Source of the DNA: Sporosarcina ureae DSM 2281
GTDB lineage: Bacteria; Bacillota; Bacilli; Bacillales_A; Planococcaceae
Direction: 5' to 3'
DNA: 64,000 nucleotides
Assembly: GCF_000425545.1 (NCBI RefSeq)
Contig: NZ_AUDQ01000011.1
Span: 54,395-118,394 of the forward strand
In this document: one piece after another, positions 8,865 to 17,185 of the stretch
How positions within the stretch are numbered: the stretch's first letter is position 1
Layout: each line of letters begins with the position of its first letter
Translations under genes and position numbers: made by a program
The notes under the pieces: model-generated
What the model was told of the DNA's origin: nothing
Seen by the model: only the letters and a program-made list of their open reading frames with translations
The model's database searches: none

Positions 8865-9773
8865 TTATCGAAAGAAAATCTTCATTAGCTCACTTAATGC
8901 TTCAGGTACTTGCAATGAAGCGGTTGTACCGAATAACTCTTCTTCCAAATCATAGACTTTACCATTTTTCACCGCATCAAAATGCTTCCATACATCATTC
9001 GTTTGGAACTCTTCGTTGAACATTTCCACGACTTCATCTGGCATACCATGTGATAAACGCAAGATAATATCTGGATTACTATTATGAAGATACTCAGTAT
9101 TGGACGATAAGTATTCAGGATCCTGACCTTCCATGACATTCGTTCCACCAGCACGTTTTACGAGATCACCCGCGTAGGAGTTTTCCGTCGCGACTAAGTA
9201 ACTACCTGGGATACCTAATAATATTAATACTCTTGGACCTTTGCGATTCGCTGCCACTACTTCGGCAGCTTCAATCTTTTTCTGTAAGTCCCCTACTAAT
9301 TTATCTGCTTGTGTTTTACGATCATAGCGCTCTCCAAGTCCTTGGATTTCTTGTATCATCGAGTCCACACTTTGGAAATTTAAAAATGTTGCCGGGATTT
9401 TCAATTGTTCAAAGCCGTCTTCGAGGTCATATTCCAATGTAGAAACGGATAAAAAGTCTGTTGGATTCATTGATTTCACAATTTCCATATCCGGTGTCAT
9501 GGCATTGCCAATGGTTGGAAGACCATCAAACCGGCCTGGCAATTCTTTTTCTGTTTCAGGAATAGCGATGGCATCTATATTTAACTTATCCAGAATATCC
9601 GCGATGACTACAGTGCCCGCAATAATTCGCTGATCACTTGTTTCAGCCGTTTCACTTTTCTCGGCGGTATCTGCTGAAACAGCTTTCTCTTCTTTATCAT
9701 TGCCGCACCCTGCGATAATAGCTGCTGTCATGACTACCAACATCAGCCATACATATCTCCACTTTTTTTGCAC
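8865..9773 (-). CDS. isdE: Haem/iron-binding lipoprotein of the ABC importer
   Basis: A 302-residue lipoprotein of the type III periplasmic-binding fold. The signal peptide ends in lipobox IIAGC, followed by an acidic linker and the TIGNAMTPDMEIVKSMNPTDFL segment typical of haem and siderophore binders. I start it at GTG 9773, because GGAGGA lies 7 nt upstream; the GTG at 9788 overlaps that Shine-Dalgarno and is less likely. It should collect haem from the NEAT proteins and hand it to the permease. Confidence 0.9.
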   Translation of the reverse strand: MQKKWRYVWLMLVVMTAAIIAGCGNDKEEKAVSADTAEKSETAETSDQRIIAGTVVIADILDKLNIDAIAIPETEKELPGRFDGLPTIGNAMTPDMEIVKSMNPTDFLSVSTLEYDLEDGFEQLKIPATFLNFQSVDSMIQEIQGLGERYDRKTQADKLVGDLQKKIEAAEVVAANRKGPRVLILLGIPGSYLVATENSYAGDLVKRAGGTNVMEGQDPEYLSSNTEYLHNSNPDIILRLSHGMPDEVVEMFNEEFQTNDVWKHFDAVKNGKVYDLEEELFGTTASLQVPEALSELMKIFFR

Positions 9774-9791
9774 GTTGTAATCCTCCACTCG

Positions 9792-11003
9792 TTATTCATT
9801 ACTCATCACGTGATTTCTCTTTAGTAGTCGACGTATCAATAAGACACCCGACAACATACATAATGTAAACAGTATTCCCATTTTTATTATATCAAAGGGA
9901 ATCGTTTGTTCATCTTGTGCATGAGTTGCCAGTTCTTCCGGTTCGCTTGCTACTTGCGTAACGACCTCGGCTGGTTCCTCCTTCACATCATCCACCGAAC
10001 GATCGAATTCCAATTGCACTTCAGGAAGAAGAGGCGGTAACTCGTCCTGTTTTTGTTCTTTTTCTTCAGATGACTTTTCTATATTTTTTTCTTTTTCATT
10101 CGTGTTTTGTTTAAATGGAGTAGTGGGGTTTTTAGGTTGCTCAGTTCGCTTAGTCAATGAAGAAACTGCTTTGTTGTTTGAAGGTACTTTGTTCAAAAAC
10201 TTCGCTATCTGTTGCTGATTGAAAGCTATTTGCAAAAACTCTTCCTGTACATGCGAGTTCTCAGATTCCTTCACTTTCATCCAAATACGAGTCCCCTTCT
10301 GGAAATCTTCTACTTCAAACTGCACAATACGTGTCTTGTTTTGTGATACCACTTTGGGTTCCACTAAATTCCCTTGCTGCTCTACTGTGAAGCCTTTAAC
10401 CTTACTCGGTTGAAGAATCTCTAACTGTGCAAAGTATCGATTGTCACGTTTAATAACGTGCAGTACTTGATTAACATAGTCGTTCAGTGCCGACGGTTTA
10501 CCATCTGAAAGCAATCGGTAGTGTACGGTATCGTCACCCGGTTGAATGGACTGTGCTGGTTGAATCTGATCAAACGGTGGTAATGACTGCTCCTTGATCA
10601 ACACTTCATATGAAAAAGATTGCTGTGCATGTTCTTTCGGCAAACGATATGTGCCCGTAAGTTCAATCTTTTGTTGTACATCCTCTATATCAAACTGAAC
10701 TAAGTTTTCTGTTCGATCCAGACGCGTGCTCGTTTTGTTTCCTTGCTGTACGGCAGTGATTTGCATTAGGATGTGATCTTTCTTCGCCGCAATAGATAAT
10801 GTATAGCGACCTTCCTTAACAGTTAACGTAGCCTGCTTAGTAAATAAAATATTTGTACCCTCGGCTTCATGTGGTAGAAAACTTAGTTCAACTTGATACA
10901 CATCATTTGCAATTTCTTTCCCTTCGTTTGCGTTTACAAAATGAAAAGGAAGCCACGCAGAGATGAGTAGCAAAAGTAGAGGTGACAAAACCATTCTTTT
11001 CAT
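9792..11003 (-). CDS. Two-NEAT-domain membrane-anchored surface protein
   Basis: 403 residues: signal peptide (~1-25), NEAT-like domain 1 (~32-138), NEAT-like domain 2 (~158-262), a charged Lys/Glu-rich stalk (~275-365) and a C-terminal transmembrane segment (~372-393) with a basic tail. I see no LPxTG or NPxT sorting motif, so anchoring is probably by the membrane helix. The YxxxY haem motif is altered in both domains: Q128...Y132 in domain 1 and H251...E255 in domain 2 by my alignment. It may bind haem differently or not at all. It lies in the isd-type operon between the SLH-NEAT protein and the binding lipoprotein. Confidence 0.8.
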   Translation of the reverse strand: MKRMVLSPLLLLLISAWLPFHFVNANEGKEIANDVYQVELSFLPHEAEGTNILFTKQATLTVKEGRYTLSIAAKKDHILMQITAVQQGNKTSTRLDRTENLVQFDIEDVQQKIELTGTYRLPKEHAQQSFSYEVLIKEQSLPPFDQIQPAQSIQPGDDTVHYRLLSDGKPSALNDYVNQVLHVIKRDNRYFAQLEILQPSKVKGFTVEQQGNLVEPKVVSQNKTRIVQFEVEDFQKGTRIWMKVKESENSHVQEEFLQIAFNQQQIAKFLNKVPSNNKAVSSLTKRTEQPKNPTTPFKQNTNEKEKNIEKSSEEKEQKQDELPPLLPEVQLEFDRSVDDVKEEPAEVVTQVASEPEELATHAQDEQTIPFDIIKMGILFTLCMLSGVLLIRRLLKRNHVMSNE

Positions 11004-11045
11004 TTCAGACGTACACTCCTTTACATATCATGTAAAACGACAGGA

Positions 11046-11079
11046 ACTTCCTTCCGCTTTTGAAAAAGCGAAAGGAAGT
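11046..11079 (-). other. Intra-operon stem-loop between two NEAT genes
   Basis: A ~16-bp near-perfect stem (11046-11061 with 11064-11079) with a 2-nt apical spacer lies in the 90-bp gap between the SLH-NEAT gene and the next NEAT gene. No T-run follows on the minus strand. It could be a leaky terminator or an mRNA processing or stability element that sets the ratio of upstream to downstream products. Confidence 0.6.
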
Positions 11080-11093
11080 ATCTGTATTCGTTC

Positions 11094-12509
11094 TTATTTA
11101 TTCATAAATTCTAACGAACCATATAAAATTTTAGCCATTTGTGTACGTTGTAATGAACTGCCTGAGCTGATCAATACTTTACCGTTTGGCTGAGGAGCAC
11201 CTGTCATGATTTTTTCTGCATACAACAATGCAAATGCTTGCTTCGCTTCAGGATCTGTAATTGCTTTTCCATCTGCATAGAATGGGAGAGTTGTATCACC
11301 TTTTTTGATTTCTTTACCTTCTGCAAATTGAATTGCACGGTATAACATCAATGCACCTTGCTGACGAGTCAATGTATGGTTCGGATTGAACTTTTCATTC
11401 GATTGGACAATGCCTGCTTCTGCAAGAGCATTGATTGCGCTTAGGCGTTCTTTATCCGTAATTTTTCCTAAATCTTTAAATCCTGCGTCTTTGGTGGATT
11501 CCAAGTTTAACGCACGTGCAACCATCAAGGCGAACTGTGAACGTGTAATGTTATTGCGTGGATTGAACTTGTCCGCGCTTTTTACAATACCTTTATCAAG
11601 CAATGCAAGGATCGCTTCTTTGTTACCGTCTTTGTCGATATCTTTAAACGGGTTCACAGTTGGTTTTGCACCATCAAGACCAATTTGTACTTTATGGTTT
11701 GAATCATATTTGATAGGCCCTTCATTTACAATAACGTGTAGATCAGCATTCACTAACTTCGTTAGATCCGCTACCTTGAATGTATATGTGCGTTCGCCTG
11801 TTGATTTATCATCTGTTGCTACAGGTACATCCTTACCTGAGATTTTAAATCCGTGGATATAGTCGCCTTTAGGGAAAGTTACTGTCACTTCGTTACCGTC
11901 CGTTACTTTCTTCACAGATGCAACTGGCGACATATAATTATTCATAATGGACTCTTCCGTTGTTCCATCTTTATATACTTTTACGTTCACATTGCTGATT
12001 GCTTCTCCGTCTGTATCTGCTTTAGCAACTGTTGCTTTAAAGTCAAATTCATACCACTTGTCCATGTTAGCAGCAGGTACTACTACATGAATTTTTCCTG
12101 GATATACTTGATCCGCTACTACTGGGAAAGTATAAGTAGTTGTGCCATCAGCATTTTTAACTTCCGTTGCATTATCAAACTCTTCTCCTTGTTTTGTTTG
12201 AAGACCTGCAATCATTGGAGCTGATTTAGCCGCAACCGTTACCTTCGCATAGGTCACTCCGTCTTTTTCTACCAATGTCCCTTGTGGTACAAGGTGTCCG
12301 CTAATTGCCGGCTCGGGTGTCGTTGTTCCAGACTTGTATATATTCAAATCAATCACTTGATCCACTGCTACCGCCTGTGTCAAAGCTGATGCTGCTCGGT
12401 CACTTGTGCTGATCGGGTTAGCGGATGCTGCTGTTGGAATAGCAATGGAAGCTGCTAGTAATGAAGCAAGTACTACTTTCGTTGCGCGAGATGATGTTTT
12501 TTTTGTCAT
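11094..12509 (-). CDS. NEAT-NEAT-SLH cell-surface haem-binding protein
   Basis: 471 residues: signal peptide (~1-30), NEAT domain 1 (~48-162), NEAT domain 2 (~168-280) and three SLH repeats (~286-470; PFKDIDKDGNKEAILALLDKGIV, then FKDLGKITDKERLSAINALAEAGIV, then a third). SLH repeats bind pyruvylated secondary wall polymer, so the protein is held at the wall without a sortase. It is like B. anthracis BslK but with two NEAT domains. The haem-ligand strand reads Y153-EFD-F157 in domain 1 and Y268-DSN-H272 in domain 2, so the second Tyr is replaced in both. The gene starts 2 bp after the isdC-like stop, with its Shine-Dalgarno inside that gene's end. Confidence 0.9.
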   Translation of the reverse strand: MTKKTSSRATKVVLASLLAASIAIPTAASANPISTSDRAASALTQAVAVDQVIDLNIYKSGTTTPEPAISGHLVPQGTLVEKDGVTYAKVTVAAKSAPMIAGLQTKQGEEFDNATEVKNADGTTTYTFPVVADQVYPGKIHVVVPAANMDKWYEFDFKATVAKADTDGEAISNVNVKVYKDGTTEESIMNNYMSPVASVKKVTDGNEVTVTFPKGDYIHGFKISGKDVPVATDDKSTGERTYTFKVADLTKLVNADLHVIVNEGPIKYDSNHKVQIGLDGAKPTVNPFKDIDKDGNKEAILALLDKGIVKSADKFNPRNNITRSQFALMVARALNLESTKDAGFKDLGKITDKERLSAINALAEAGIVQSNEKFNPNHTLTRQQGALMLYRAIQFAEGKEIKKGDTTLPFYADGKAITDPEAKQAFALLYAEKIMTGAPQPNGKVLISSGSSLQRTQMAKILYGSLEFMNK

Positions 12510-12511
12510 AA

Positions 12512-13162
12512 TTATTGTTCCCCCTGTTTTCTTTGGAATCTAGTTTTATACAATAAAAATGCAGAACCTGCCAATACAAAGATTAATAGGTACGGCGTTG
12601 GATCACTGGTTTGTGGATTCTTAACTGGTACTTGAGTAGTTGGTTTTTTTGTGACTGTACTGGTACTGGTGTTGGTATTTGTGTTAGTACTAGGTGGTGG
12701 GGTAGTAGTAGTTGCAGGTGGTTTTACTGCCGGCGGTGTCACGGCACTCTTATCCTCGAACACCAAATCAACTGTATACTCGTGGTGGTAATTGATGTGC
12801 TCTACGTCCACTTTCATCGGGATCTTCACTGGCTTTGAAATATCACTTACGCTAAACTCTACAACACGCGTATCTGCCTTCAGGTCTTCATTGACCACTT
12901 CTGCTCCGCCTGCCGGCTCGAACTTTGTAATCCAAGAACTGTTCTTCAGCGTAAGCTGTACGATGGCAGAACCATTCGTTACCGTTACAAGTGCCGGTTT
13001 TTGGAAGTAATCATTCGCAATAGATGCATTAGTGCTGTCCGGCTGATTAACTTGATAATTTAATTGCTGGGTACCGTTTGCTATTTTAGCGGATGCTTGC
13101 GGCAGACCTATTGTCAGCACGAAAAAACTTACAACTAAAAAGTATAAAAATGCTTTTCTCAC
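12512..13162 (-). CDS. isdC: IsdC-like NEAT protein anchored by sortase B
   Basis: 216 residues: signal peptide (~1-25), one NEAT domain (~28-137), a Pro/Thr/Asn-rich wall-spanning linker (~140-180) and sorting signal NPQTS (182-186), then a hydrophobic segment and an RKQ tail. NPQTS fits the sortase B class. The haem motif is intact (Y125-HHE-Y129). I choose GTG 13162 (MRKAFLYF...), with AGGGG 11 nt upstream; GTG at 13183 has no Shine-Dalgarno. It is the first gene of the operon and is the likely relay of haem through the wall. Confidence 0.9.
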   Translation of the reverse strand: MRKAFLYFLVVSFFVLTIGLPQASAKIANGTQQLNYQVNQPDSTNASIANDYFQKPALVTVTNGSAIVQLTLKNSSWITKFEPAGGAEVVNEDLKADTRVVEFSVSDISKPVKIPMKVDVEHINYHHEYTVDLVFEDKSAVTPPAVKPPATTTTPPPSTNTNTNTSTSTVTKKPTTQVPVKNPQTSDPTPYLLIFVLAGSAFLLYKTRFQRKQGEQ

Positions 13163-13340
13163 TTGGACATAATCCCCTCTCACTTGTTTATATTTATGCT
13201 ACATAAATCCACCAACCGACTTCCAGTCACTGGATATATTTCCACTTCTAAATTATCTCATAAATCGCCCCATACACAAATCATTGCAACTCAATCAACT
13301 AGTAGACTATGACAAGTATGTGACTTTCAAAGTACACAAA

Positions 13341-13355
13341 TGAGAACAGTTATCA
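13341..13355 (-). promoter_or_regulatory. Fur box of the isd-type operon
   Basis: The 15-mer TGAGAACAGTTATCA is a 7-1-7 inverted repeat with one arm mismatch. It matches the Bacillus Fur core TGATAATnATTATCA at 12 of 14 defined positions. It lies immediately downstream of the -10, over the transcription start, where Fur-Fe would block transcription. Confidence 0.85.
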
Positions 13356-13358
13356 TTT

Positions 13359-13387
13359 AATATATAGTGTTTTGCTGGTAATGTCAA
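13359..13387 (-). promoter_or_regulatory. Sigma-A promoter of the isd-type operon
   Basis: On the minus strand TTGACA (13382-13387), a 17-bp spacer and TATATT (13359-13364). It abuts the Fur box and gives a leader of about 190 nt before the isdC-like start; I see no other gene in that leader. Confidence 0.85.
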
Positions 13388-13500
13388 TTGATTTTTGGAA
13401 AATTATTTCAATTTATGCTATAGGATTTTCAACTAGTCACTAAATTGGACGCTTCGCATAGTCTAGATAGATACGATTTAGGAATGAAAGGGGTATTACG

Positions 13501-13989
13501 ATGAATCTTCAGTCTTTCAGTGGTGTCGTAATGGTAATAAATGATTTTTATACAGGGCAAAATAAGGACGCAGGTTGCTACGTATTAATGACGGTCGACA
13601 ATGGTCGAGGAAATGTCGTCAACTTTGTAGTAGAGCCTACAACTTATTTCGTTAATCATGTGAAAGTTCATGTAGGGGATCGCGTTACAGGATTTTATGA
13701 TGCCGACGCTGCCACGCCTATGATTTATCCCCCTCAATTTAGAGCGGTAGTTATGTCCAAAGATTCCAGGCGTGAAAACGTGAAAGTTGACTACTTCAAT
13801 CGTCGCTTGCAAAGTAGTGATGGAACGCTTCAACTTAATCTGTCTCCGCAAACTGAAATACTTTCGACAAATGGTCAGTATTTCACAGGAAATATAACAG
13901 AGCGGAATTTGATAGTTTTATATGGTGCAACTACCAAGAGTATCCCACCGCAAACTACTCCACATAAAATTATTGTGATTTGCTCATAA
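13501..13989 (+). CDS. Conserved hypothetical protein, predicted beta-rich
   Basis: 162 residues with no signal peptide or membrane helix. It appears beta-rich: short alternating hydrophobic stretches with phrases such as FSGVVMVINDFYTGQN, VNFVVEPTTYFVNHVKVHVGDRVTGFYDAD, and LIVLYGATTKSIPPQTTPHKIIVIC. I believe similar uncharacterised proteins occur in Bacilli and Clostridia, but I cannot name a family. An OB-fold-like barrel is a guess from the VHVGDRVTGFYD motif. A GAAAGGGG Shine-Dalgarno precedes the ATG. It is divergent from the isd operon and has its own terminator. Confidence 0.75.
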   Translation: MNLQSFSGVVMVINDFYTGQNKDAGCYVLMTVDNGRGNVVNFVVEPTTYFVNHVKVHVGDRVTGFYDADAATPMIYPPQFRAVVMSKDSRRENVKVDYFNRRLQSSDGTLQLNLSPQTEILSTNGQYFTGNITERNLIVLYGATTKSIPPQTTPHKIIVICS

Positions 13990-14004
13990 ATTTTGTACTT
14001 AGAT

Positions 14005-14042
14005 AAAACGGAGACACGCGGCTTGATGCGTGTCTCCGTTTT
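14005..14042. terminator. Bidirectional terminator between hypothetical gene and tatD-like gene
   Basis: Perfect 15-bp stem (14005-14019 with 14028-14042) with A4 and T4 flanks. Its right arm overlaps the stop codon of the convergent tatD-like gene, so it serves both strands. Confidence 0.9.
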
Positions 14043-14817
14043 ATATGCAAAAGAACCGTTTTGTCGTCTCATAGATTTCTTTATACGCTTCATCAACAGT
14101 TACACCTTTAACTCTGGCAATACTGTTCATACTTTCATGCATCATGGAGGGATGTGTTAATTTTCCTTTGAAAGTATATTCAAAAGGCCATGGTCCATCT
14201 GTCTCTACCATTAACTGAGTTAACGGAACTTGTTTAACGATATGCTGAATCTTTTTCCGATACGTAACTTCTGGTGTCACAGAAATCATATAACCGTTCG
14301 AAACAATCCGTTGCACTATTCTATCGTCCCCTTTAAACCAGTGGAAATGTGCTTTCCGGATTGAATACTGTTCCAACATCTCACACACCATATCCGCATC
14401 TTCATAAACGGCATGTAAGGCAATTGGCAAGTTATATTCAGCCGCCTTCCGAACAAAGCATTCCAACACTTCTTTATATAGTACTACGTCTAAGTCAGGT
14501 TGCTCTCGTTGCGAATAATAAGGCAACCCCACTTCTCCAATCGCTGTGAGACAATCTGCATTGTCATTAATCAATCGCAGAATAGCTGAAAGCTCACTTT
14601 CGCTCGGTAGAGCTTGTTCGGGATGATAACCTATAGCGGGTTTAATTCGTCTATCTATTTTCGAAAGCTCTAATTGCTTAACGGAAGATGCAAAGTCATT
14701 TGATACCGCCACTATCGAAGTTACATCATTCTCTTCTAATTCGCTCAAGATTTGAAGCCGATCTTCCTCTTCATACATATCCAAATGAATATGCGAATCA
14801 ATTATCTGTCTACTCAA
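14041..14817 (-). CDS. TatD family metal-dependent hydrolase
   Basis: 258 residues, amidohydrolase-type TIM barrel. Metal-binding motifs are present in order: DSHIHLD (~7-13), GEVGLPYY (~97-104), LHAV, HFHWFKG and ETDGPWP (~206-212). TatD relatives are 3'-5' DNA/RNA exonucleases or DNases; the true substrate of this paralogue is unknown. It starts with TTG at 14817 preceded by GGGTGA. It is not the ksgA-linked tatD copy, which would lie elsewhere. Confidence 0.85.
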   Translation of the reverse strand: MSRQIIDSHIHLDMYEEEDRLQILSELEENDVTSIVAVSNDFASSVKQLELSKIDRRIKPAIGYHPEQALPSESELSAILRLINDNADCLTAIGEVGLPYYSQREQPDLDVVLYKEVLECFVRKAAEYNLPIALHAVYEDADMVCEMLEQYSIRKAHFHWFKGDDRIVQRIVSNGYMISVTPEVTYRKKIQHIVKQVPLTQLMVETDGPWPFEYTFKGKLTHPSMMHESMNSIARVKGVTVDEAYKEIYETTKRFFCI

Positions 14818-14847
14818 AACCGATCACCCGCTTCCACTAATCTGCAA

Positions 14848-14863
14848 TGTTTCACGTGAAACA
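14848..14863 (+). promoter_or_regulatory. parS site (outlying)
   Basis: TGTTTCACGTGAAACA is an exact match to the Spo0J/ParB site TGTTNCACGTGAAACA. It is intergenic, about 38.6 kb left of dnaA. Confidence 0.95.
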
Positions 14864-14938
14864 TCTATTCGTAAATGAACCTACACTATTATATGAGCGT
14901 CATACTAATCTCCATTATGAATAAATAGGCGGTGGCAT

Positions 14939-15727
14939 ATGAATATTCAGGTATTACGTAATAAGACAATGAATTCTACACGACAACTCTTTAATTTTGG
15001 ATGGCAACAAGCTTTAGCTTGCATCTTCCCTGTTATCATCTTCAGTTCACTGGCACTTACACAAATCATACCTTTACCTTTCTTGCCACGATACGACTGG
15101 CTACTACTCATTTTCATCGGAACTCAGTGGTGGATGGTACAATCTGGACTCGAAACACGTGACGAACTTAAAGTGATTACGTTATTTCATATTATAGGCC
15201 TAGCTTTAGAGATATTTAAAGTACATATGGGTTCCTGGTCTTATCCTGAAGAAGGTTTTTTCAAAGTACTCGGTGTTCCTTTATACAGCGGCTTCATGTA
15301 TGCGAGTGTGGCAAGCTATTTATGCCAAGCTTGGAGAAGATTACACGTCAGCCTAATTCAATGGCCTCCGCTCTGGGCAGTTGTTCCGCTTGCCATCGCA
15401 ATATATGGAAACTTCTTCACACATCATTATTGGGTCGATATAAGATGGTGGTTGTCCGCATTCGTATTACTAGTTTTTTGGCGTGCCTCGGTGAGCTATT
15501 GGATAAACGAAACCCAGTACCGTATGCCATTATCCCTCTCATTCATATTAATCGGCTTTTTCGTTTGGGTAGCTGAAAATATTGCTACTTTCTTCGGTGC
15601 CTGGACTTATCCCAATCAAAGCGAGACATGGCATCTCGTTGGCATAGGTAAATTAAGTTCTTGGCTATTATTAGTCATCGTCAACTTCCTCATCGTAGCT
15701 GTGTTAAAACAAGTAAAAAAGGAATAG
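14939..15727 (+). CDS. DUF817 family integral membrane protein
   Basis: 262 residues with about seven to eight hydrophobic helices, recognised as DUF817. Characteristic segments are GLALEIFKVHMGSWSYPEEGFFKVLGVPLYSGFMYASVASYLCQ and ENIATFFGAWTYPNQSETWHLVGIGKLSSW, two similar aromatic-rich motifs in the two halves. The function is unknown. GGCGGTGG lies before the ATG. It is a single-gene unit downstream of a parS site. Confidence 0.85.
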   Translation: MNIQVLRNKTMNSTRQLFNFGWQQALACIFPVIIFSSLALTQIIPLPFLPRYDWLLLIFIGTQWWMVQSGLETRDELKVITLFHIIGLALEIFKVHMGSWSYPEEGFFKVLGVPLYSGFMYASVASYLCQAWRRLHVSLIQWPPLWAVVPLAIAIYGNFFTHHYWVDIRWWLSAFVLLVFWRASVSYWINETQYRMPLSLSFILIGFFVWVAENIATFFGAWTYPNQSETWHLVGIGKLSSWLLLVIVNFLIVAVLKQVKKE

Positions 15728-15815
15728 ATATGTATATAGTAACAGGCAAATTTTTTACTATGCACATTTTCTTAGAAGAGTGTATTTCACGGGAAATAAA
15801 TGAACATGATATATC

Positions 15816-15850
15816 AAAAACGCAGCAGGCTCAATTGCCTACTGCGTTTT
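15816..15850. terminator. Bidirectional terminator between DUF817 and cyclophilin genes
   Basis: Stem AAAACGCAGcAGGC/GCCTaCTGCGTTTT (15817-15830 with 15837-15850) with one mismatch, a 6-nt loop and A/T tails on both sides. Confidence 0.85.
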
Positions 15851-15858
15851 GTTTCTGA

Positions 15859-16542
15859 TTAATGTGTAGTTGGTTTAGGGTAGTCAAAACCTTTTGTATC
15901 TACTTCAACTGTCTTCATTTTCTGCTCTTCAATAGGCTTGTCCATAGCATCTGTTTCATTAGCTACGATAGCATCCACTGTCTCCATGCCTTCCGTTACT
16001 TTACCGAAAGCCGCATACTCGCCGTCAAGTGAAGTGTTATCGTCTGTCATAATAAAGAATTGGGACCCTGCGGAGTTCGGATCTTGCGTCCGTGCAGTCG
16101 AAATCACACCGCGCTCATGTTTCATATTATTTTCAAAACCATTTGAAGAGAATTCTCCATCAATCGCGTATCCTGGACCACCTGAGCCGTCACCGGATGA
16201 ATCTCCGCCTTGAATCATAAAGCCTGGAATCACACGGTGGAAAATCAAGCCATCGTAATAGCCATCTTCAATTAAAGAAATGAAGTTCGCTACTGTATTC
16301 GGTGCAACAGTCGGCTCTAACTCTAAGACGATCTGCTCATCGTTTTCCATCGTAATTGTCACGATGGGGTTCTCTTTTACATCTGCCGAGTAATCAACCG
16401 CTGCTTCTTTAGGTTGCTCTGTAGATTCTTCATTCGGTGTCTCGACTTGTTGTTCTTCAGTCGCTTTCCCACACCCTACTAAAAGTACGGCCAACGCCAT
16501 TACACTTATCAGGAAATACCATGCTTTATTACGCTTGAACAT
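15859..16542 (-). CDS. Cyclophilin-type peptidyl-prolyl isomerase lipoprotein
   Basis: 227 residues. The signal peptide ends in lipobox LLVGC (~24), followed by a Glu/Gln-rich linker (~28-55) and then a complete cyclophilin domain: FHRVIPGFMIQGGD, SAGSQFFIMT and FGKV. It catalyses cis/trans proline isomerisation and should fold secreted proteins at the outer face of the membrane. Unlike the cytoplasmic PpiB of B. subtilis, this protein has an export signal. Terminators or gaps separate it from its neighbours. Confidence 0.93.
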   Translation of the reverse strand: MFKRNKAWYFLISVMALAVLLVGCGKATEEQQVETPNEESTEQPKEAAVDYSADVKENPIVTITMENDEQIVLELEPTVAPNTVANFISLIEDGYYDGLIFHRVIPGFMIQGGDSSGDGSGGPGYAIDGEFSSNGFENNMKHERGVISTARTQDPNSAGSQFFIMTDDNTSLDGEYAAFGKVTEGMETVDAIVANETDAMDKPIEEQKMKTVEVDTKGFDYPKPTTH

Positions 16543-16586
16543 ATCTTTCTAACACTCCTAACTCTTTATATTCATCATTAAAACTA

Positions 16587-17111
16587 TTAATCCTCGTTGT
16601 CTTGATCGCGATAACGAATAGCCAATCCTTTTAAGAAGTTACGCGCATATCGATCGCCACACGGTTTATAATTTCGATGGCCTTCTTTACGAAGAACAGC
16701 ACTCAATTCGTTTTTAGAAATCGTTACCCCTGCATTTTCTAAAATATCGAGCATATCCTCACTTGTAAGAGATAACGCGATTTTAACTTTCTTTAGCAAA
16801 ATATTATTGACATTCCGATGGCCTTCCTCTGACATAAGAAATGGCTGTGGAGCATTACTGGTATTCTCTGGTACTCCTCTTTTGGAGCTAATCAAACCAT
16901 TTAAGAATGACTCTAACATCATGTTGTCAATTTCTTTTGCATATTCATTCATCTGCATTTCATCCATGCTATCCTCATTCGTTTTCGTCAGCATTTCTTT
17001 GACTTCTGCCCTGTTTGTCTTCAGTCCGCCTAACGCAAACATTTCTACCACTGCCGAATCTTTTAGATCCAGTGCATAGCGTAATCTGCTTAAAATATCA
17101 TTATTATTCAT
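16587..17111 (-). CDS. DUF1456 family protein (YehS-like)
   Basis: 174 residues made of two copies of a ~70-residue helical repeat. The first begins NNNDILSRLRYALDLKDSAVVEMFALGG (~2-29). The second begins NNILLKKVKIALSLTSEDMLDILENAG (~101-127). This duplication is the hallmark of DUF1456/YehS. Function is unknown; there are no catalytic motifs. Some relatives are put near restriction or regulatory genes, but nothing here supports a role. Confidence 0.85.
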   Translation of the reverse strand: MNNNDILSRLRYALDLKDSAVVEMFALGGLKTNRAEVKEMLTKTNEDSMDEMQMNEYAKEIDNMMLESFLNGLISSKRGVPENTSNAPQPFLMSEEGHRNVNNILLKKVKIALSLTSEDMLDILENAGVTISKNELSAVLRKEGHRNYKPCGDRYARNFLKGLAIRYRDQDNED

Positions 17112-17185
17112 ATCATCACCTGTACCCTCTCTAGTCTATAGCTGTAATTCTTAGTATAGCCTGATTCGTTATAATTTGTCTTCAT

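Noticed and set aside
12541..12740. Low-complexity Thr/Asn/Pro repeats near 12650-12720 as a tandem repeat locus
   Set aside because: It is the wall-spanning linker of the IsdC-like sortase substrate; such tracts are expected there.
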